A DNA stretch of 64,000 nucleotides, from contig NZ_JALDYF010000008.1 in NCBI RefSeq assembly GCF_032154225.1, positions 1 to 64,000 of the forward strand, written 5' to 3'. Each line of letters begins with the position of its first letter. Position 1 is the first letter of the stretch. This DNA comes from Psychrobacillus sp032154225. GTDB taxonomy: Bacteria; Bacillota; Bacilli; Bacillales_A; Planococcaceae. Made by a program: the position numbers and the translations under genes. The notes under the pieces are model-generated. The model was given only the letters and a program-made list of their open reading frames with translations, searched no databases and was not told the DNA's origin. Of this stretch, positions 25,690 to 33,632 are shown piece by piece.

Positions 25690-25974
25690 TCATTAGAAGC
25701 TTTACCTCCAATTGTAGATGTAATTCAAGGTAGAATACCGATTTTGTTAGACAGTGGTATTAGAAGAGGATCAGACGTTATTAAAGCACGTGCTCTTGGT
25801 GCCTCAGCGGTTTTACTATGCAGACCCTTTGTCTATGGATTAGCTGTTGAAGGCGAACAAGGTGTTCGACACATTCTAAAGGACTTTATAAATGATATCG
25901 ACACCTCCTTGGCGTTAACAGGATGTTCGTCCATGAGCCAGGTTAATGATTCTCTAATTCGCAGAAAGAAGTGA
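25690..25974 (+). pseudogene. C-terminal fragment of an FMN-dependent alpha-hydroxy-acid oxidase
   Basis: The last about 95 codons read LPPIVDVIQGRIPILLDSGI, RRGSDVIKARALGAS and CRPFVYGLAVEGEQGVRHIL. These are the FMN-phosphate-binding DSGIRRGxDVxKAxxLGA and GRPxxYGLA blocks of lactate oxidase/monooxygenase-type enzymes. The catalytic N-terminal two thirds is gone. An open frame runs back to 25624, but its first part is antisense to the NUDIX fragment and is not protein of this family. No ribosome binding site fits, so it is probably not expressed. Confidence 0.82.
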
Positions 25975-26090
25975 GGCTGAAGCGACAAAATAAGCACCCA
26001 CTTTTGGCGCTTATTTTAAATTTGTTTCTAACAGAGATGCTGCACTCCCGATTAAATAGCCTACCTTTTTAACAACTAAGTCCCTCTGCT

Positions 26091-26312
26091 TTATTTATCT
26101 ACATTAGAAACCGACTCGTCAATAAACTCATCAAGACATTCCTCGCAAATACAATGTTTGTGCACGCTTTCAGGTGGAACATGTTCGAAAATTTCAGCCG
26201 GGAATTGTCTATTATCACACCAGCAATTTCCTACGTCTTTTTGATTATTATTACAACACTTATTGTTCTTACCACAAAGTGGGCAAGACTTCTTGCTGAT
26301 CGTTTCACTCAT
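26091..26312 (-). CDS. Cysteine-rich CWC family protein
   Basis: 73 residues with 10 or more cysteines: CPLCGKNNKCC, then GNCWCD and CICEECL near the end. This fits the cysteine-rich CWC family, small probable zinc proteins of unknown role. GGGGGAG lies 7 bases before the ATG at 26312, preferred over an earlier in-frame ATG. It is a single gene among intergenic repeats. Confidence 0.78.
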   Translation of the reverse strand: MSETISKKSCPLCGKNNKCCNNNQKDVGNCWCDNRQFPAEIFEHVPPESVHKHCICEECLDEFIDESVSNVDK

Positions 26313-26344
26313 CTTTCTACTCCCCCGTAGCATTCCCATTGTAA

Positions 26345-26432
26345 ATTTTCAACGGTTCATTTTCCAAATAAAAGATCAGAAATTCCAACTAAATACCCCA
26401 AGATTTCAACTAACAATCCATATTTTCCGACT
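26345..26432. repeat. Degenerate short tandem repeat, unit about 20-22 bases
   Basis: Four to five units share a TTTCCAACTAA-like core (ATTTTCAACGG, TTTTCCAAATAA, ATTCCAACTAAA, ATTTCAACTAAC, TTTTCCGACTAAC). No palindromic CRISPR-type repeat is present. Similar degenerate arrays occur at 62094-62152 and, weakly, at 51879-51925. Confidence 0.55.
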
Positions 26433-26517
26433 AACCTACCTTAGTTTCGTGGTATGTATATCCAAATTATAGCATGGTGGCTGGAAGTATTAAGTAAATC
26501 AATCAGGATATTTTTTC

Positions 26518-26543
26518 ATAAGAAAAGCACACCAACTTTATAA
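26518..26543. repeat. Repeat shared with 24078-24103
   Basis: ATAAGAAAAGCAC followed by CAACTTTATAA matches 24078-24103 with one mismatch over 26 bases. Here the second arm of the hairpin seen at 24114 has decayed. Confidence 0.6.
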
Positions 26544-26598
26544 ATAGCTTCTCCGTGCCCTCCCAAAAATTTGTTTGGAAGATTGATCGATTATGCGC

Positions 26599-26633
26599 GA
26601 AGATCGATCGATTCTACATTTTTACCGAAATAT
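26599..26633. repeat. 35-bp repeat shared with 30456-30490
   Basis: The core GATCGATCGATTCTACATTT and its flanks are identical over 28 bases with 30456-30483; a further AAATAT matches after one mismatch. It is intergenic in both places. The surrounding gap (26313-27074) holds no gene I can support. Confidence 0.7.
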
Positions 26634-26883
26634 TAAAACTGTTTAAGAAAAGCACAAGCGTCCTTTAAGTGCAACTTGTTCTTCACTAATTCCCGAGTGC
26701 TTTGGACGAGACATTCGCTATACTATTAACGGGGGATTTTCAGAGGAGCTTATGGCAAATGTTTGCCCCTCTCCCTCTTGGATTGTTGATGCTCTTCGCT
26801 TACTTTTCAATGGATACTACCTATTTTTCTCTGTATCCACTTACTATTATCATTCACTATAGAAGGTATTATTCTAGTGGTTT

Positions 26884-26938
26884 GGAGAAGCGTCCGCTCG
26901 ACTCCTGCGGGAAAGCGGGCGGTAAGCTTCAGGAAACC
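26884..26938. repeat. Dispersed Bacillaceae GC-rich repeat
   Basis: The GC-rich stretch GCGTCCGCTCGACTCCTGCG, followed by GGAAAGC and AAGCTTCAGGAAACC, is a familiar multi-copy intergenic sequence of bacilli. An 86-codon open frame runs through it but has no family features and is taken as chance. Confidence 0.6.
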
Positions 26939-27026
26939 TTATTTATCTCCATCAAAAAATAATTAAAAATACCTGAAAATCGGATTTCTGACATACTAGT
27001 TTCGTATATTTCTAATCTTTCTATAA

Positions 27027-27066
27027 AAAGCCAGCATCGTATCAGAAGTTACGATGCTGGCTTTAC
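27027..27066 (-). terminator. Terminator after chemoreceptor 2
   Basis: Perfect 15-bp stem AAAGCCAGCATCGTA / TACGATGCTGGCTTT, with T run on the minus strand. Confidence 0.92.
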
Positions 27067-27074
27067 TACATATC

Positions 27075-28760
27075 CTATTTAATTTTAAAATGAGAAATTT
27101 GTTCTTTTAAATGCTCCGCCATTTCATGGAGTTGGTTAGCTGTTCCGAACATCTCTTCCATGGAAGCCGACTGCTCTTCTATAGAGGAAGCTATATTTTG
27201 CGTATGATCTGACGATTGTTCTAACGATTGAACCGTCAAGTTTGTAGTAGCTAACACTTGCTCAGACCCTGCTGAGATTTCTTCAACCGTTGCAGCAACA
27301 GACTGCATTTTTCCAGTCATATTATTAATTAATAAAGCTATATTTTCGAAAGTGTCTCCAGCAATACGTACTGCTTCTGTTTCTTTGTCTATTTCATCTA
27401 CTACTTTAGATATAGACACTACAGATTGGTTCGAATCCTTTTGCATTTCGTTAATTAGCTGGGAAATATCGGTAGCTGAATTTGCAGCTTGCTCCGCTAA
27501 ATGACGGATTTCTCCTGCTACAACAGCAAATCCTTTTCCATATTCACCTGCACGAGCTGCTTCAATTGCTGCATTTAGAGCAAGTAAGTTAATTTGTTCA
27601 GAAATATTTGTAATAACCTGTGTGATTTGACTTACTTCATTCGAGCGATGGTGCATCTGTTGTGTTATTTGCATAGATGCTTTTGCTGATGTATTTATTG
27701 ATTCTATTCCTCTTACTGTTTGTTGGATAGTAGTGTTTCCTTGCTCTGCTTCTTTAGATGCTTCTAAGGCTTCATCTGAGACATTCACAGTTGAGCGAGA
27801 AATCTCCAAAATCCCATCTGAAATTTCTTGAATAGCAGCTTGGTTTTCTGTTGCACCACTTGTTACCATTTCACTACTCATCGCTACTTCTTGAATAGCA
27901 CTTGAAATTTGATTGATCACGTCTGTAACTTGACTAATACTTTGTGACAGGTCATCAGAACCGGATTCAACATGAATAGAGGTAGTGGAAACATGATGAA
28001 TTGTTTCCTTTAATTGTTGTTGCATACGATTAAAGCTATTTGCTAATTGCCCTATTTCATCCTTGCTATCCATTGTTATTTCTTTTGTTAAATCACCTTG
28101 TGCTACTAATTCCGTGAAACCTACAAGTGTAACTAATGGTTTAGCTATTCTTCTAGAAAGAATTAGAGCAGTAACATAACTAATCGCTATAAATAAAACA
28201 GAAAGACCTATGCATAAGATGAGAAGCATTTTCTCTAAGTCTAATATAAAATCTGCATCCTGATCTAGACCTAAAACTGAATCAGTTCCTTCAATTTGTA
28301 AAAAAGTAGATTTATGTGCTCCATAATCATCTTCATAAAAGTCACTTATGACCATATCCGTTGTTGTAAGTGCTTGTGATTGGTCCTCCGTAAATGCTAA
28401 AGGAGTTAAGTGATCCTCTGCATTGCTAAGGAGTAAAATTACCTCTTCTCCGTTCACTTTACTCATAATATAAACACTTTCTAGATTCATCTTTTTCTGG
28501 AAGTCATTTGCTTTAGATAGCATTTCTTCATATGCTGTTCTATCTGTTTTCGCTTTATGGACCATGTCCGCGTCAAATAGCTCATTATATTTCTCCATCT
28601 TCATTGTCAGACCATCCTCAAATTGAGGAACGAGATGCCGTTGGATTATAAAGTCGGAAACCATAAAAAGTACTAAGCTAAAGATGATACTAAGTAAGGT
28701 AACTGGAATTAGGACAGCTGACATAATTTTTTTGCTAACAGATTTTTTTCTTTTAAACAT
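27075..28760 (-). CDS. Methyl-accepting chemotaxis protein 2, downstream of a c-di-GMP riboswitch
   Basis: A 561-residue chemoreceptor. TM1 is at about residues 13-37, followed by an outer sensory domain of about 135 residues (single-Cache-like, with MEKYNELFDADMVHK and VYIMSKVNGEEVILL), TM2 at about 172-196, HAMP and the signalling domain with the conserved tip (EQINLLALNAAIEAARAGE, GKGFAVVAGEIRHLAEQ). It lies 75 bases after the ATP-grasp gene on the same strand with no terminator between, so it is likely under the same riboswitch. c-di-GMP riboswitches in front of chemoreceptors are known in other bacteria. Confidence 0.92.
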   Translation of the reverse strand: MFKRKKSVSKKIMSAVLIPVTLLSIIFSLVLFMVSDFIIQRHLVPQFEDGLTMKMEKYNELFDADMVHKAKTDRTAYEEMLSKANDFQKKMNLESVYIMSKVNGEEVILLLSNAEDHLTPLAFTEDQSQALTTTDMVISDFYEDDYGAHKSTFLQIEGTDSVLGLDQDADFILDLEKMLLILCIGLSVLFIAISYVTALILSRRIAKPLVTLVGFTELVAQGDLTKEITMDSKDEIGQLANSFNRMQQQLKETIHHVSTTSIHVESGSDDLSQSISQVTDVINQISSAIQEVAMSSEMVTSGATENQAAIQEISDGILEISRSTVNVSDEALEASKEAEQGNTTIQQTVRGIESINTSAKASMQITQQMHHRSNEVSQITQVITNISEQINLLALNAAIEAARAGEYGKGFAVVAGEIRHLAEQAANSATDISQLINEMQKDSNQSVVSISKVVDEIDKETEAVRIAGDTFENIALLINNMTGKMQSVAATVEEISAGSEQVLATTNLTVQSLEQSSDHTQNIASSIEEQSASMEEMFGTANQLHEMAEHLKEQISHFKIK

Positions 28761-28835
28761 TGGTAAAAATCTCCTTTAAATTAAAAAGCAATTATTTCTC
28801 TCTAAATAGTAGGATATATAAATATGCGCTAACTT

Positions 28836-30008
28836 TTAAACGAGCTCAAGTTCTTTCATTGTTAGAAAATCGCTTAAATCAAGACTGAGAATTCGTTTGT
28901 TTTCCTCAAAATTCGACGCTTTATGAAATACGACGGAGAAGGTTGAATATGCATTAAAATCCATCGGACGATATGCAAGGATCTCTTGAAAATGTTCCTT
29001 AAATGCTTCGTGATCAACGGATTCAATCGCCTTGCAATCAATCGAAGGATCAAATTCTGCACAGCAAAAGCTATAAATAGAATCATCCATATTCTCCATA
29101 ATACTATCCCAATCTGGTTCTAATTGATTGAAGTAATATTCGTAAACATTTACATTGTATGCATATACACCAAGCTCAGTAGTACCGATTCCTGCAAAAC
29201 GTAGTGGGTTTGCTTCGATTGGAACAACGAGTCCTTTGCTATTGATGCGAACTTCAATATGCACGGGCACTGATAGTAACCCAAATATTGGACCTATACT
29301 CTCAAGAAAGTCCTCTACTTTATGTAACACTTCTTTTAACACTTGTTTACTCGTATAGTAAATTCTATCGCTCATATCTTTCTCATGACTGAACATTCTT
29401 TTGAAAAGATTCAGAATGACGGGTTTACCATCTTCTGAATAATAGGCATCGATTGCGTATTCGTCGCCTTCGATTAGCTCCTCAATAATCAAAGTTTGAC
29501 TGTCAATAACATCCTTTGGATAGGCACTACCAGCCATCGACATATCTTCTTTAAGCATGTTAATCGAATCGATAAAATCTTCCTTTTGATCAATACGATA
29601 AACACCAATGCTTGAATAGCCCACAACAGGTTTAATAATGATTGGGAATGGAACGGAATTCATGTCTAAATCATCTAGTTCTGCAAAAGTAATTTCTCGA
29701 AAAAAGAATTCTGGGAAATGTTTTGTTAATACTCTTCTAAATTCAGCTTTATTTTTTAATGTCGCTGCAATAGTAGTTAAGTAATGATTCGGCAAATACT
29801 CATTTAAAATACGTAACCCATTCTCTGAATTAAAAAGTAGAGGCGATTGAGTATTTTGGAATTCCCTTAGAAAGTCCTCTTTTTTAGTAATAGTTAATCC
29901 CGATTCATTTGGAATAGATACATCGTTCACTTTAATAATAGGAATTTGAAGATTTTTAACCGATGTAGAAAGTAGAATAGATACGTAAGGCTTATCAAGT
30001 ATAATCAA
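28836..30008 (-). CDS. ATP-grasp domain protein, c-di-GMP riboswitch-controlled
   Basis: A 390-residue ATP-grasp enzyme. The N-terminal pre-ATP-grasp part spans about 1-105. The ATP-binding lobe follows with the Lys of PFPIIIKPVVGYSSIGVYRI and EELIEGDEYAIDAYY. Mg-binding acidic residues are in VHIEVRINSKGLVVPIEANP. Such enzymes join a carboxylate to an amine or thiol through an acyl phosphate; the substrate is not evident and no peptide or biosynthetic partner is adjacent. TTG start behind AAGGAGG. It is the first gene after a GEMM riboswitch and precedes chemoreceptor 2. Confidence 0.85.
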   Translation of the reverse strand: MIILDKPYVSILLSTSVKNLQIPIIKVNDVSIPNESGLTITKKEDFLREFQNTQSPLLFNSENGLRILNEYLPNHYLTTIAATLKNKAEFRRVLTKHFPEFFFREITFAELDDLDMNSVPFPIIIKPVVGYSSIGVYRIDQKEDFIDSINMLKEDMSMAGSAYPKDVIDSQTLIIEELIEGDEYAIDAYYSEDGKPVILNLFKRMFSHEKDMSDRIYYTSKQVLKEVLHKVEDFLESIGPIFGLLSVPVHIEVRINSKGLVVPIEANPLRFAGIGTTELGVYAYNVNVYEYYFNQLEPDWDSIMENMDDSIYSFCCAEFDPSIDCKAIESVDHEAFKEHFQEILAYRPMDFNAYSTFSVVFHKASNFEENKRILSLDLSDFLTMKELELV

Positions 30009-30062
30009 TTGTTGTCCTCCTTAAGTGTTTTACCTAGATGTAAAAAAATATTAGAACACTAT

Positions 30063-30143
30063 TTGGCAGCCCGGCTATCATAGTAGGTAACTACTTTAGA
30101 CCCGTAGCTTTGCGTCCCTATTTTTCAATAGGTTTGCCCCTTC
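30063..30143 (-). promoter_or_regulatory. Cyclic di-GMP-I (GEMM) riboswitch
   Basis: On the minus strand: GGGGCAAACC, stem CCTATT-GAAA-AATAGG with the GNRA-type tetraloop, then GGGACGCAAAGC, TACGGGTCTAA, a variable hairpin, and ATAGCCGGGCTGCC closing P1 (GGCA/TGCC). These are the conserved blocks of the GEMM-I class that binds c-di-GMP. The 3' end is 55 bases before the ATP-grasp start. Between them, AGTGTT / AACACT can pair next to AAGGAGG, so translational control is possible, but the platform was not resolved. Confidence 0.93.
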
Positions 30144-30330
30144 GAGGGATATGGATATATGTATATAGCCCCTTTAACAAAGAAACCAATGGATCTATTA
30201 TCCCAGAAAAATATTGGTAAATATATGTTACACTAAAAATACCAAATTATTGTTATTATCAAATATTCTTAATCGTTAAATTATAATAATTTCCACCTTA
30301 AGAAAAGCGCAGATGTCTTTTAAACAACTT

Positions 30331-30375
30331 TAAAGGGTGATGCTACCATTCATAAGTAGTAGATCACCCTTTGTT
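30331..30375. terminator. Hairpin between the riboswitch and GntR gene
   Basis: AAAGGGTGAT-CTAC / GTAG-ATCACCCTTT with weak T tracts. It lies in the 30170-30505 gap, which otherwise holds only repeats. Confidence 0.5.
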
Positions 30376-30455
30376 ATTTACATCAAAATGAAACGACTTT
30401 ATTATCCTTATAGAACGGAAATCGGAATAGTTGCTTTCGGTACAACGACTTCGGT

Positions 30456-30490
30456 GAAGATCGATCGATTCTACATTTTTACCTAAATAT
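30456..30490. repeat. 35-bp repeat shared with 26599-26633
   Basis: Second copy of the sequence centred on GATCGATCGATTCTACATTT. The two copies flank the chemoreceptor/ATP-grasp operon at a distance of 3.9 kb in the same orientation. Confidence 0.7.
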
Positions 30491-30502
30491 AAAAAATGAG
30501 CG

Positions 30503-30536
30503 AAAAAAAATAAGCCGTTGCATATGCAACGGCTTA
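30503..30536 (-). terminator. Terminator after the GntR gene
   Basis: Perfect palindrome TAAGCCGTTGCAT-ATGCAACGGCTTA is followed on the minus strand by eight T. Confidence 0.92.
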
Positions 30537-30556
30537 TACTTTTACCTTTTCGATAG

Positions 30557-31282
30557 TCAATCCATCGTTATATCATATTTAAACTTGTCACTGCGATACA
30601 TTATTTTCGTATGTTCCAATACTTTACCGGTTTCCAGATCTATACAGTCACTTTCCACGACGATAAGTGGCACCATACTTTTACAACATAATAATTGTTG
30701 TTCATTAGAAGTAGGAAACGTAATACTTAACAAGCTTTTTTTACTTGTAAACTCCATGAAACCAAGTTGCTCATAGTAAGCAAACATTGACTCGATTTTT
30801 GGTCCGTCTTTCGCAATTGTTGGGAACATTGTTTCACTGACATACGAATAATGAATGGCTATCGGTTCGTCGTTTATATAACGAATTCTCCCAACATTAT
30901 AGACATTATCTTCTTTTCTTGCATTTAGCTTTTGAAAAAGTTGCTCGTTATAAGTGACTTTCTCACATGCAATATTATGTGTTTTTAAATCATGTCCCGC
31001 TTGTTTCATTTTTTCCGTAAAGCTCGTTTTTCCTGTTAAATGTAGCTGAATTTGAGTAGATTCTTCTTTTAAATATCGACCTTTTCCTTGTAACGAATAA
31101 ATGTATCCCCGTTCTTCTAATTTCGTCAGTGCATTCCTTACCGTCATTCTAGGTACTCGATATTTTTTAGAAAGTTCATTTTCAGAAGGCATTTTTTCCC
31201 CATGTTCAATAGTCTTTGAAACAATTTGATCCATTATGTCATCAATAATTTGAGTTTCCATATCCGCTGAAATTGGAATCAT
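30557..31282 (-). CDS. GntR/HutC-family transcriptional regulator
   Basis: 241 residues. The winged HTH is at about 1-72 (KMPSENELSKKYRVPRMTVRNALTKLEERG, wing GYIYSLQGKGRYL) and the UTRA ligand-binding domain follows (RIRYINDEPIAIHYSYV), so it senses a small metabolite, typical of the HutC subgroup. Target genes are unclear: it is a single gene with its own terminator. The ATG at 31282 sits directly after AAGGGGAG, an unusually short spacing; the ATG at 31261 is an alternative. Confidence 0.87.
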   Translation of the reverse strand: MIPISADMETQIIDDIMDQIVSKTIEHGEKMPSENELSKKYRVPRMTVRNALTKLEERGYIYSLQGKGRYLKEESTQIQLHLTGKTSFTEKMKQAGHDLKTHNIACEKVTYNEQLFQKLNARKEDNVYNVGRIRYINDEPIAIHYSYVSETMFPTIAKDGPKIESMFAYYEQLGFMEFTSKKSLLSITFPTSNEQQLLCCKSMVPLIVVESDCIDLETGKVLEHTKIMYRSDKFKYDITMD

Positions 31283-31371
31283 CTCCCCTTAGATACATCC
31301 TGTACACTTATTTTTATTATAACTATAACAAGGTAGATGAAGCTTAACTTTTTTTATAATGTCACCCTAGT

Positions 31372-31689
31372 TTACGGCATAGGATTGATAGACCATGCAA
31401 AGCCAATCATAAAGAAGAAGAAAAAAGTGATGAAACCACTTATTGCTAATCCCCAAAGTGCAAACGTCCGATTTCTCTTATTTGTGAAAAGGCCTGCCAA
31501 ACCAAAAATCATAGCCCCTATAAGACAATTTCGAATAATTCCAGTTGGCATAAAAGAAGAATTCACGATTAACGCTACATTAATCATGAAAAGAGCAAAG
31601 AGAGCCAATAGAATAGAAATAGTGCCTGTTACCGTTTCTTTCGTTCGAAACGGTTGATTTTTCTTTCCCTTTACGAATGCCAATTCCAT
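31372..31689 (-). CDS. Small membrane protein of the sigma operon
   Basis: 105 residues with three predicted membrane helices (about 20-42, 50-66, 74-98) and a basic N-terminus. I do not recognise a family. It overlaps the end of the anti-sigma gene by 19 bases, so it is the third gene of the sigma/anti-sigma operon and may be a target or modulator of that system. Confidence 0.65.
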   Translation of the reverse strand: MELAFVKGKKNQPFRTKETVTGTISILLALFALFMINVALIVNSSFMPTGIIRNCLIGAMIFGLAGLFTNKRNRTFALWGLAISGFITFFFFFMIGFAWSINPMP

Positions 31690-32684
31690 AACCTCACTTC
31701 TCCTCTTTTCATTCCTCTAACAAAGGATTCCTCTTGTAACTTCAAAACTTCCTTAGTAGGACCTGTAACTACTGCCCCATAAACTTTAATACCATTTTGT
31801 TCAACATACTTTAATCGTTTTGTTAAATCGAGTTCCTTTGATCTTGCAACCATTGTCGCCACATCTTCATGCTTTTGTAAAAACTTCAAACTATCTAAAA
31901 AGTTCTTTTCATTCGACTCTTCTCCGTTAAATGGAGACCAAGAATCTGGATCAATTTGTGCTGGGAATCCGATTGGAGAAACGTATACTCCATTATCAGC
32001 TTGTTGAATATGCTCATTTCCCGTATAAACTGCATACCAACGAAGCTCCATATTTTTTCCTTCAAATAATTGCTCTAGTTCTTCTATTGAATATTCTTTA
32101 TCAAATGATAAGTATGCTTCGGCTACTGTACCTTCCGGAAGACCTTTCAGCTTATCCCATTCCTCATTTTCATTGTAAGTCAGTGATGCTTTTGGATGGA
32201 CTAACTCATCGTTGAAATAAGGAATTTTCTTTGGAGGTGAATCAACATTATACTGACTAGCCGGTTGGTCCGCTTTATTGAATAAAAAAGGAATGGACGT
32301 ATCGCCAAATCGAATCATCTCTTTTCCAATTTTTTTCTCCAAGTTTAAGTGAACATCCATTGAAAAAATGTCAATTGTCGTTTCTACTTCTCTTTCTTTT
32401 ACACTTACATTAGGCTCAGTCAAATATATTGTTTTATCGGCTACTTCTATTAATTCGTTTGCTCGCCCTCCAATAGCATAATAACTAAACGAAAAAAGTG
32501 TCAAAATAGGCAAAATCAATAAAAGGATCGCAAGTATCGTTACAACAATCGTCAACTTTGCACGTGTCTTCCCTTGCTTCATGATTTTTTGCTGTTGTTC
32601 TTCAGAGATTCCAAAATTCTGTTCTTCCAAGTCTTTTTTTGCTCCATTAATTAGATTCTCATACGCTTTATCCTTATGATTCAT
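31671..32684 (-). CDS. Anti-sigma factor with sigma-factor-regulator domains
   Basis: 337 residues. The cytoplasmic N-terminal segment (residues 1-42) would hold the sigma factor, one membrane helix lies at about 43-68, and a large outer domain follows. The layout fits the YhdL-like sigma factor regulator N/C family of bacilli. It overlaps the upstream sigma gene by 11 bases and the downstream membrane gene by 19, so all three are tightly coupled. Confidence 0.78.
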   Translation of the reverse strand: MNHKDKAYENLINGAKKDLEEQNFGISEEQQQKIMKQGKTRAKLTIVVTILAILLLILPILTLFSFSYYAIGGRANELIEVADKTIYLTEPNVSVKEREVETTIDIFSMDVHLNLEKKIGKEMIRFGDTSIPFLFNKADQPASQYNVDSPPKKIPYFNDELVHPKASLTYNENEEWDKLKGLPEGTVAEAYLSFDKEYSIEELEQLFEGKNMELRWYAVYTGNEHIQQADNGVYVSPIGFPAQIDPDSWSPFNGEESNEKNFLDSLKFLQKHEDVATMVARSKELDLTKRLKYVEQNGIKVYGAVVTGPTKEVLKLQEESFVRGMKRGEVRLWNWHS

Positions 32685-33171
32685 GTATTTCCATCCTTTC
32701 TTGTAGCATCTTCCTTAATTTTCTTCTTCCTCGATGTAAATGACTTTTCACTGTATTAATATTTTGAACAAGGATTTCTGAAGCCTCTTTATAAGAAAAA
32801 TCATGTACATCACAGAGCAGAATGGCTTGTTTCTCATTTATCGGAAGATCTTCTATCAATGTCAATAGTTTTCCATATCCATCTTTCTCCAGAACTGTTT
32901 CTTCCGTTAAATCCTTTGCCACCCAACTAGATAGAAGTGGCGTATCCGTAAGCACTACCCTTTGATCTCTTCGTATCGAATCGATGAACACATGATATCC
33001 TGTCTTAAACAACCATGGTTTGACGTATCCTTGATAATCATCTATATGAAGAAAAGCTCGATAAATTGTTTCCTGTACTAGCTCTTCCGCTCTATAATGA
33101 TCTTTTGAAAGGGATAGCAAATAGCGGTACAAATCATTCACATACAACCGATAAATGTCTTCAATTTCCAT
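32674..33171 (-). CDS. ECF sigma factor, SigM-like
   Basis: 165 residues. Region 2 begins IYRLYVNDLYRYLLSLSKDHYRAEELVQETIYRAF and region 4 covers LPINEKQAILLCDVHDFSYKEASEIL with recognition helix INTVKSHLHRGRRKLRK. It resembles Bacillus subtilis SigM in region 2 but is not close enough by eye to name. GGAGG lies before the ATG. An ECF-type promoter lies just upstream, suggesting autoregulation. Confidence 0.88.
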   Translation of the reverse strand: MEIEDIYRLYVNDLYRYLLSLSKDHYRAEELVQETIYRAFLHIDDYQGYVKPWLFKTGYHVFIDSIRRDQRVVLTDTPLLSSWVAKDLTEETVLEKDGYGKLLTLIEDLPINEKQAILLCDVHDFSYKEASEILVQNINTVKSHLHRGRRKLRKMLQERMEIHES

Positions 33172-33195
33172 GTACCCGCCTCCATTCGTACAATC

Positions 33196-33222
33196 AACGC
33201 AGAACTACATCTAAAAGTTGCA
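33196..33222 (-). promoter_or_regulatory. Candidate ECF-type promoter of the sigma operon
   Basis: On the minus strand TGCAACTTTT (33222-33213) is followed by CGTT (33199-33196), with about 17 bases between the AAC and CGT cores. This fits the AAC/CGT pattern of ECF promoters and would make the operon autoregulated. Confidence 0.55.
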
Positions 33223-33240
33223 AATTTTTTTATTTTTTAA

Positions 33241-33276
33241 TAAAAAAAAGCCAAAAACACGTTATATGTTTTTGGC
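33241..33276 (-). terminator. Terminator after the YrdB-like gene
   Basis: Stem AGCCAAAAACA / TGTTTTTGGCT is followed on the minus strand by a T run. It overlaps the stop region of the YrdB-like gene. Confidence 0.88.
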
Positions 33277-33630
33277 TCAATTGAAATTAGGGTTATCGAC
33301 GATTGAATACATTAATATCATTCCAATCAAAACTACTACTCCAAAAATAAGCGCGAGCAGGCTTTTATCTGAGAAATATAGCGCAGCGGCTGCAAAAGCA
33401 AATATAACGAATTGCAGTATGATTCGCACTGGAACAGTCACTGGAAAAGTTGCTTTTGGAGATATAAATGTACCCCAAAAGATCGCGATTATAAGAGGGG
33501 TCGCTATACCGAATAATATTTTGAAAAACCTGCCTCGGTCTATATGAAATCCCCAAAAAGCGAAGGCCGCTAATGCGCATATTTCCATCAAGAAAAATAT
33601 ACTAAGCACGGAGTATTGAACAATTAGCAC
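33277..33630 (-). CDS. YrdB/DUF2568 family membrane protein
   Basis: 117 residues with four predicted helices. Features typical of YrdB (DUF2568) are LMEICALAAFAFWGF, the FWGTFISPKA motif, and PVRIILQFVIFAFAAAALY. Function unknown. It starts 3 bases before the MBL-fold gene stop, making a TetR-MBL-YrdB operon. Confidence 0.8.
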   Translation of the reverse strand: MLIVQYSVLSIFFLMEICALAAFAFWGFHIDRGRFFKILFGIATPLIIAIFWGTFISPKATFPVTVPVRIILQFVIFAFAAAALYFSDKSLLALIFGVVVLIGMILMYSIVDNPNFN

Positions 33631-33632
33631 GT

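Noticed and set aside
25624..25974. 116-codon open frame as an intact gene
   Set aside because: The first part is antisense to a broken NUDIX copy; only the C-terminal 95 codons resemble an FMN-dependent oxidase, so it is a fragment.
26345..26432. CRISPR array
   Set aside because: The repeats are short, uneven and non-identical, with no distinct spacers and no cas genes nearby.
26702..26962. 86-codon open frame on the plus strand
   Set aside because: Its second half runs through a dispersed GC-rich repeat, it has no ribosome binding site, and no family pattern is visible.
31331..31657. Plus-strand 106-codon frame
   Set aside because: Antisense to the small membrane gene of the sigma operon, which fits the operon with overlaps.
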